NCBI GenBank assembly: GCA_034769895.1
Contig: CM068372.1
Coordinates: 237,484,343-237,548,342 of the forward strand
Source of the DNA: Magicicada septendecula
Lineage: Eukaryota > Arthropoda > Insecta > Hemiptera > Cicadidae
Length of the DNA: 64,000 nt
Direction: 5' to 3'
Shown: one piece after another, positions 57,461 through 64,000 of the stretch
How positions within the stretch are numbered: the stretch's first letter is position 1
How the letters are laid out: every line of letters begins with the position of its first letter
The notes under the pieces: generated by a model
Told to the model about the DNA's origin: nothing
Databases searched by the model: none
The model's input: only the letters and a program-made list of their open reading frames with translations
Translations under genes and position numbers: made by a program

Positions 57461-58546
57461 TTACAAAACTATCGTAATTTTCCATATCAATTTATCATAC
57501 AACTTGTCATCATAGGGTATGGTCCTGTCACCTTCAGTATAATTAGTCACAATCAGGTAAGTTACAAAGTCATTATTTTCATTATCATCTCCTACTACCT
57601 CAGTTTCACTATAAGGTAAGTTCTTATTTTTATTACTTCTCTCTCCACCTAATCTTTCAATAAATTCTTCATAAGTTCTATTTATTTTAATATTCTCTCT
57701 CTCTCTCCTTACAGTACCTCTCTCTCTCTCTCGCTCTCTCCATATACCTCTCACTCTCAAAATATGCAGGGGACACTACTCTCAATTTCTGGACCACTTA
57801 TATAGTGCACTAAAAAAACCAGGGACAACTTTATTTGCAGACCTATCGTCTTCCAAATATATAATGAAGGCACTCTCGTCCTTCCTAAACACATGTGAAG
57901 CCTTTACTTCACCCCCTACTACACCATTACGGGGAAATTTTACCCCCTGCAACCCTTTTACAATTATACTTTCTCTACCCTTTCTCTCTAACTCATTACA
58001 CACTAACATTCCATCATTATCATATTCTACTCCCCTTAAAATCTCATTATCACTACCAATGTTCACATAATCATTTTCTAACACCATATTTTTATTTATT
58101 TTATCATAATTTTCACCACTACTTACCTTGTCGTCTTTGTTTTCATTCCATTTATCTATTTCTCTCTTATTTTCTAACTCTATTTCATCCAAACGTGTCT
58201 CTTTTTCACTTATTCTTTTATCAAAATTACAATTTTGTCTTTTAATTTCCTTTTTTATATCATTGAATTTCTCATCAAATTGGTTAAACTTATCATTAAA
58301 ATTATCAAATCTTGCATTTTGCTCATGAAATTTATCGTCAAACTTTGCCTCAAGTTTATTAAATTTGGCATCTAATTCGCTACTTTGCATTTTCATTAAC
58401 TGGAATAAGTCATCCAGTGACACTTTACTACTGGTAGGTGTTGAGTTCGCAGTGACTCCACTCATAATTACAGATTCTGTTCCTGTAGCATTTAGATTTA
58501 CGCTTTCATTTACATTAAGGCTGATACTTTCACTATCGTTTGCCAT
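57461..58546 (-). pseudogene. Gag-like gene of element A, one frameshift
   Basis: ATG at 58546 opens 254 codons (to 57782): MANDSESISLNVNESVNLNA, a long coiled coil (residues 50-135, MQSSELDAKFNKLEAKFDDK, QFDEKFNDIKKEIKRQN), then VCNELERKGRESIIVKGLQG, VKFPRNGVVGGEVKASHVFR and DESAFIIYLEDDRSANKVVP. The frame is lost at about 57770-57735 near a CT/GA-rich run, and the family continues at 57760-57461 with NRTYEEFIERLGGERSNKNK, NLPYSETEVVGDDNENNDFV, TYLIVTNYTEGDRTI. It is closest to the B protein. Confidence 0.7.
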
Positions 58547-58722
58547 ATTGAATATAAAAGAACTTCTGCTAACGAGAATAACTTTTATAATAGTTTAGTT
58601 TTGTATTGACTTAACCTTACAATATAACATAACCTCTATCTTATGATACCTAATACACACTACCTCAATGCCCCACCCCGTCCCTGTATTTGGGTTTATT
58701 ATAAAAATTTACTTTTTATAAT

Positions 58723-58740
58723 GTCCCTGTTCGGGCGCCA
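58723..58740 (-). promoter_or_regulatory. Canonical tRNA-Lys primer-binding site of element A
   Basis: TGGCGCCCGAACAGGGAC on the minus strand, a perfect 18-base match to the tRNA-Lys site used by many retroviruses and some insect LTR elements, 2 nt from the LTR. Confidence 0.9.
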
Positions 58741-58742
58741 TT

Positions 58743-59957
58743 TATTAATGTATTAACAAAATTAAATAAAATCCCCAGTTCTGGGCGACATTTGTTACCT
58801 TATATTTATTAACAAATTTATTCTTTGTTTTATTACTATCGTACTTACCATGTGAGTACCATAATTATGTACTGAAGCACATGGTCCACTGCCATACATT
58901 ACTTTCTTTATAGGGTGCAGAGTTCTTTTAAACCGAAATCAGAGACTGAGCTGGGTCTTGAAATAATGCTTTTAACAACAATAGTGGAGGCATAAAAACT
59001 TTGTTTAATGACGCTAAATACTTTACATTTATAAATATAAAAAAAAAACAGGGTGTCTTATAAAATCAAACAAAATGGCGTCTTACATTATTTCCGCCGT
59101 TATTAGCTATTCATCAATTTTTTACTTATTTCTTTCTGGTATTTAATCTCATTATAAAACCATTTTAAATTTGCTGCAGCTCTATTGCTCTATTATGTTT
59201 CAGATCTTTATTTGCACACGAACCAATGCCTTAATTATTTTCGGTATGCCGGCACACACACATACAGTATCATGCTCTCACCCACACATACATTGACAAA
59301 GGTACATTTTGAATTTAGTAAAATTTTGCGTTCAAAAAGAATATTGAAAGATAGTTATGATTTTTGACTTCCCTGCTAGTGTAGACTTGAAGTTGGCGTC
59401 AGTCATTGACCATGGTCGGGCAGATGTTCGGCCGAACGTTTCTGTTTGTTTGTCTCTATATTTCACCAAATTTAAATTCCATTTTTGTGTGGTTATTTAC
59501 CAATTATTGTTTAAATTTTCACTGTCTACATTTTAACTATATTCATGATTACACAAGACACTTTTGCTAGCAATACTTTGCCGGCGAATTGTACATCGTG
59601 TGTACCCTTTGAGTAGTTATGGCTGACTGAGAACAATACATGGGTACGATCTATGCACGTAGCAGTGTTATGACGTCATTATTCTATTGTTTTATTTGGC
59701 TTACGTCATGGTTTTGCGTCATTGTGGTTACGTTTCTGACATTATTACTGCCGTTTTAGTCTGATTTTCCACTTGCTTTGCGCACATCGCTGCCAATACG
59801 CACGTAGGCCTTGACCTTGAGTTGAACGGTACAGACGAAATTGCGTTGTGGTTTATAGCTCTCAGGAAGCCAACCTAACCATCTTTATTATATAGAAATT
59901 ACAATAAAAACTCTTTAAGACAAATAAATCTGAAGACGGGACTTTTGTTCCGTCACA
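58743..59957 (-). repeat. 5' LTR of element A
   Basis: 1215 bp, ends CCGTCACA before GTAG. Splice donor GGTAAGT at 58849-58843 (minus), about 106 nt before the LTR end. Confidence 0.9.
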
Positions 59958-59961
59958 GTAG

Positions 59962-60810
59962 TAACAAATACATATTTTTAAACTTTCTTTAATTTCTGAG
60001 TGTCTTCATACAAACATTACCGTGCAGACATATAAACAAAAATAATATATAGTAAAGTCACAAAAGACACATTTTTTAATGTAATATTGTACAACGGTTT
60101 GTTCAGTGGACAACTGGAATTATGTCACAATTTACAGAATATGCCAATGTATTCCACTGAAGTTCTGATTTCTCTGATCTGTTGTCATTGCAAAACTTCT
60201 GACTTCACTAAACTTCTGTCAGGAGCTATGTTACTGCTTCAATTTCACAAATAAGATTACTTTTTTTTTGTAAAAGTTAGGTCCAATTACATCTAATGAG
60301 GTGTAGGAAACTCAAAAGAACAGTACACTGGCCTGATAAATGGGAAATATCGGTATGGAGAACCATACATGACTTCCATGTTCTAAGATTTATATTTAAA
60401 ATCATATTCGAAATGAAATATTACCATAGAAACTACTTCTTTCTACTTATTGCTTCAGCCTTAACCACAATACTGTGGTCACTAACGTATACCACCTCAC
60501 GTTTTCGCACTCGACTTTCACTGATGATGGCAGTTGATGGACTGCCGAAAAGTCTGGTTTTGCAGAAAATTGGACTACGGCTAAACAGCCCAGGAAGGAA
60601 TTTTAACAAAGAACTACTTCTTTGGTGCCGATAACGTAGTACACATATAACAAATTCTCCCCTCCCCAATCAACTATAATTTTCATTAATAGAAAATTAC
60701 CCCCACCCCGTAAACCTAACCTCTTCATTTATAGATATTTCATCTACGTTTCTACAGTGGATTATTATGAGCTTCTTATTAGGATACATTATTTATCAAA
60801 ATTAAGTACT
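59962..60810. other. Intron segment with one hammerhead-like core
   Basis: No gene. At 60521-60550 CTGATGA, a perfect 6-bp stem GGCAGT/ACTGCC (60529-60534, 60541-60546) and GAAA follow each other as in a hammerhead ribozyme core; the downstream GGACTACGGCTAAACAGCCC resembles the tail next to the core in 15500-15812. Confidence 0.45.
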
Positions 60811-62610
60811 TTACTCTTGTTAAAACATAAAATGTTTCAGGTAAACTACCCCTTTCTCTTAACCGATCTTCTCCAAAATCAATAGACCTTCTGCCCTCTA
60901 CAATTCAGGGATGCATGCAAAAAAATATTTGATTCTGTTTGAATGTGCGGCAGTTATCGTTCATCATGGAAACATTTCTCTTGTTACAACATAAAATGTT
61001 GCAGGTAAACTACCCCTTTCTCTTAACCGATCTTCACCAAAATCAACAGACCTTGAGCTCTCTGCAACTCAGGAAAGTGTGCAAAAAATTATTTAATTCT
61101 CTTTGAATTTTCGGCAGTTATCGTTCGTCATAAAAAAATTACCCTTTTTAAAACATAAAACGTTGCTGATAAACTACCCCTTCCCTTAACCGATCTTCAA
61201 CAAAATCAACAGACCTTGAGTTCTCTTTAGTTCAAAAAGGTATGCAAAAACCTAGTTGATTCTGTTTGAATTTACGGCAGTTATCGTTCGTCATATAAAA
61301 AATTACCCTTGTTAAAACATAAAATGTTGCAGGTAAACTACCCCTTTCCCTTAACCGATCTTCACCAACACCAATAGGTATTGAGAACTCTACAATACAG
61401 GGTTGTATGCAAAACATCATTTGATTCTGTTTGAATTTGCGGCTGTTATCGTTTACCATAGAAAAAAATTACCCTTGATAAAAAACTGTTGCGGGTAAAC
61501 TACCCCTTTCCCTTAACCGATCTTCACCAAAAACGACAGGTCTCGAGTACTCTACAATTCAGGCCAGTATGCAAACAATTATTTGATTCTGTTTGAATTT
61601 GCGGCTCTTATTGTTTGCCATAGAAAATACCCTTGATAAAACATAAAACGTTGCTGGTAAACTACCCTATTCCATTAACCGATCTTCACCAAAAACAATA
61701 GGTCTTGAGAACTCTACAATTCAGGGCTGTATGCAAAACATTATTTGATTCTCTTTGAATTTACGGCAGTTATCGTTAGTCATAGAAAAAATTACCCTTG
61801 TTAAAACATAAAACGTTGCAGGTAAACTACCCCTTTCCCTTAACCGATCTTCAACAAAATCAACAGACCTTGAGTTCTGTATAATTCAAAAACGTATGCA
61901 GAAGAGTAGTTGATTCTGTTTTAATGTATACGGCAGTTATCGTTCGTCATAAAAAAAATTACCCTTGTTAAAACATAAAACGTTGCAGGTAAACTACCCT
62001 ATTCCCTTAACCGATCTTCAACAAAACCAACAGGTGTTGAGAACGCTACAATTCAGGGCTGTATGCAAAATATTATATGATTCTGTTTGAATTTGCGGCT
62101 GTTATCGTTTGCCATACAAAATACCCTTGATAAAACAAAAAACGTTGCAGGTAAACTACCCCTTTCCCTTAACCGATCTTCACCAAAAACAACAGGTCTT
62201 GAGAACTCTACAATTCAGGCAGTATGCAAAAAATTATTTGATTATGTTTGAATTTGCGGCTGTTATCGTTTGCCATAGAAAATACCCTTGTTAAAACATA
62301 AAACGTTGCAGGTAAACTACCCTTTCCCTTAACCGATCTTTACCAAAATCAACAAATCTTGAGAACTCTACAATTCAGGGCTGTATGCGAAACATTATTT
62401 GACTCTGTTTGAATTTGCGGCTGTTATCGTTTGCCAAACAAACAAAATTACCCTTGATAAAAAAAACCGTTGCAGGTAAACTACCCCTTTCCCTCAACCG
62501 ATCTTTACCAAAAAAACAATAGGTCGTGAGTACTCCACAAATCAGGGCAGTATGCAAAAAATTATTTGATTCTGTTTGAATTTGCGGCTGTTATCGTTTG
62601 CCATAGAAAA
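60811..62610. repeat. Tandem array, 11 copies of a roughly 163-bp unit
   Basis: The marker GTAAACTACCC recurs near 60841, 61006, 61168, 61333, 61495, 61657, 61822, 61989, 62151, 62312 and 62476, so periods are 161-167. Each unit has AAAACATAAAACGTTGCAGG, TTAACCGATCTTCACCAAAA, TTGAGAACTCTACAATTCAG, TATGCAAAA and TTTGAATTTGCGGCAGTTAT. Copies differ by roughly 5-15 percent by eye. Short minus-strand frames repeat the phrase RLRERGSLPATF and DNSRKFKQNQ, but no long ORF spans the array. Confidence 0.85.
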
Positions 62611-63507
62611 AAATCTACAGACGCACACACACACACACACTTTTCGAAAAACGACTTTTTTTCATGTTTTGAGTGTAGTACAATCAGAATCTGCAATAAT
62701 CTCGAACACGATTTTTTTTTGCCATCACCATACTTCCATTTCCTTAAGGAACATGGAAGTAAAAAAGAGTCTGGCATTAGCAAATGTGCATCATTAGGGC
62801 AACAGAAATAAAAAGCTTTAAAGTTAATCAAACTAAGAAAACAGTGTTTATAAAATTAATAAATGCATTCCTTCTATGTAACCATCACAAGTCACTAAAA
62901 TTTTGACGAATCTAAAATTTATATACCAAATCTTGCTATAGATCTAGAATATTGAAATTTATCTAATGGATTACTTAACAAACGGTTTATAAAAACCACT
63001 TGAGTAATATAAAAATACAGTACTATAAGAATTGCTATACCACTATAGTTCTGCTAGACACTTTAAAATAAAACAAAATGAACTACCATGTCAATATGAA
63101 ATATTTTAAATACATATAAAGTAATTTAATAATATAAACACCGGTACAAATAGTTTTTACTGCTGATTTTACCCTGATTATTTGTATTATTTTTTCCAGC
63201 ATATACTATAGTTGCTATACACACTATCTACTTTTACTTTCCAATATATAAAAAAAATTGGTTACTTATGAGAACTAATTTAATCAAACTGAAACTACCG
63301 ATAACCGTCTGGAGCACTGGTCTTATTTATAATAAAAGTTATATGACTTCATAAATTTTAATTCATTAAAAAAAGGAGAAAATTGCTTCAGTATTTCCTT
63401 TATAACCAGCATATATAAGTGTTTTTTTAATAGGACTGTGCAAATACAGTAAGTGGTCTGACAACAAAAATGATTTTAATCTAAAACTTGTGATATTTTT
63501 GACAAAC
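62611..63507. other. Intron segment upstream of the ATAD1 acceptor side, nothing recognised
   Basis: A (CA)n run at about 62621-62640; otherwise AT-rich sequence. Confidence 0.45.
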
Positions 63508-63704
63508 CGGAAGTCCAATATGGAATGTAGCAGGCATTCTGCGAAGGATAGCTCTGTCCAAGTCATGTGGCCTGTTTGTTGCACCCATCACGATAACAGT
63601 ACAGTCTGGATCTGTGCTCAGACCATCCCACAATGCCATGAACTGTGCCTTCATCATAGCTGTTGCTTCATGATCTTGTGTGTTACGGCTACGCAAAAAT
63701 GAGT
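63508..63704 (-). CDS. ATAD1: ATAD1/Msp1 AAA-ATPase, exon with the second region of homology
   Basis: Acceptor GATTGCAG precedes (G)AC TCA TTT TTG: DSFLRSRNTQDHEATAMMKA, QFMALWDGLSTDPDCTVIVM, GATNRPHDLDRAILRRMPAT, FHIGLP, then donor GTTTGT. The leading Asp is the last of the Walker B DEID, whose rest lies in the exon beyond the window. VIVMGATNRP holds the sensor-1 Asn and AILRRMP the arginine fingers. It is almost residue-for-residue the ATAD1 pattern (DHEATAMMKAQFMSLWDGL...VIVMGATNRPQDLD.AI.RRMP). The next exon is at 28373. Confidence 0.92.
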
Positions 63705-64000
63705 CTGCAATCAATTAGAGAAGACAGGTATGAAGATGGATATGGATATTATTTGAGGATTTTGTTCATGCAATAAATTGTTTTTATCCACAGTAGAAAA
63801 TTATTATAACAATTCAACAGTAAACTGATTAATAATCTGTAAATGTTCAACATAACTAACAAAAAAAAAAAACACCCTAAAAACTAACAAAAGAAAGTAT
63901 TGTATATATTTTGTAATATATTATCGCTAATTATATTTGTCATCTAGACATCTCAGGCTGCTTCTGGTAATGAGGAAGATATTGTTAAAAAAATCAGTAT
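63705..64000 (-). other. ATAD1 intron, continues past the window
   Basis: No coding sequence; the remaining ATAD1 exons (N-terminal membrane segment, Walker A) are expected to the right. Confidence 0.6.

Larger units (their letters stand above)
54152..59957 (-). mobile_element. LTR element A
   Basis: Minus-strand order: 5' LTR, canonical tRNA-Lys PBS, gag with one frameshift, 2.1 kb 3' untranslated region with both conserved hairpins, polypurine tract, 3' LTR; GTAG on both sides. Total 5806 bp. No pol. Nearly identical LTRs point to a recent insertion. Confidence 0.9.
28374..63507 (-). other. ATAD1 intron of about 35.1 kb filled with nested mobile elements
   Basis: The boundaries are donor GTTTGT at 63507-63502 and acceptor CAG at 28376-28374. 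Exon phases are 0/0 and the protein alignment is continuous across it (FHIGLP then NTTQRKAIL against human FHINQPALKQREAIL). Its contents are listed separately: non-LTR fragments, an LTR at 30 kb, E with F, B, a decayed gene, a palindromic element, A and a tandem array. Confidence 0.85.

Noticed and set aside
60811-62610. CRISPR array
   Set aside because: Units are about 163 bp with no short repeat/spacer alternation, and the DNA is eukaryotic.
63490-63702. Plus-strand ORF of 70 codons
   Set aside because: It is the exact antisense of the ATAD1 exon.

Overview
This window looks like AT-rich nuclear DNA from an arthropod, most likely an insect with a large, repeat-rich genome. The support is a split, spliced gene, abundant mobile elements of kinds common in insects (LTR retrotransposons, non-LTR retrotransposons, Tc1/mariner and pogo transposons, Penelope-like remnants), many microsatellites, and no operon-like gene layout.

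The only host gene I can support is ATAD1/Msp1 on the minus strand. Its last three exons lie at 63508-63704, 28165-28373 and 26409-26571, with matching splice phases. The gene continues beyond base 64000. The intron at 28374-63507 is about 35.1 kb and is mostly mobile elements inserted into one another.

The dominant content is a set of LTR retrotransposons carrying a gag-like coiled-coil ORF but no recognisable protease, reverse transcriptase, RNase H or integrase. Copies: a partial element at the left edge (1-1722); G (about 394-6854); the three-LTR composite C/D (9228-18705); an LTR-like segment at about 30121-31343; E (31973-45014) with F nested inside it (33473-41496); B (45924-51374); and A (54152-59957). 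C/D, E, F and A are flanked by 4-bp target duplications (ATTA, ACAT, ATGT, GTAG). Primer-binding sites are either tRNA-Lys type (TGGCGCCCGAAC...) or a second type (TGGYGMC...GCCAGGAT or GCGACCAGGAT). The elements share a long 3' untranslated region containing conserved, apparently covarying hairpins, and every LTR has a strong 5' splice-donor sequence upstream of the PBS. They look like non-autonomous elements that depend on a partner for enzymes and keep their identity in RNA structure. F has two PBS-plus-gag units in one element; C/D is a tandem sharing its middle LTR.

Layout: 1-6854, left-edge element and G; 7620-21572, an old DDE transposon copy split by a mariner (9134-19883), itself split by C/D; 23054-25199, a degraded pogo transposon with 27-bp terminal inverted repeats; 26409-28373, ATAD1 3' exons; 28837-53560, broken non-LTR retrotransposon pieces, the plus-strand ones appearing interrupted by the 30-kb LTR, E and B; 51600-52540, a decayed minus-strand gene of uncertain origin; 53859-54093, a palindromic hammerhead-like element; A; 60811-62610, an 11-copy array with a period near 163 bp; 63508-63704, the next ATAD1 exon. 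All coordinates and alignments were read by eye without database searches.
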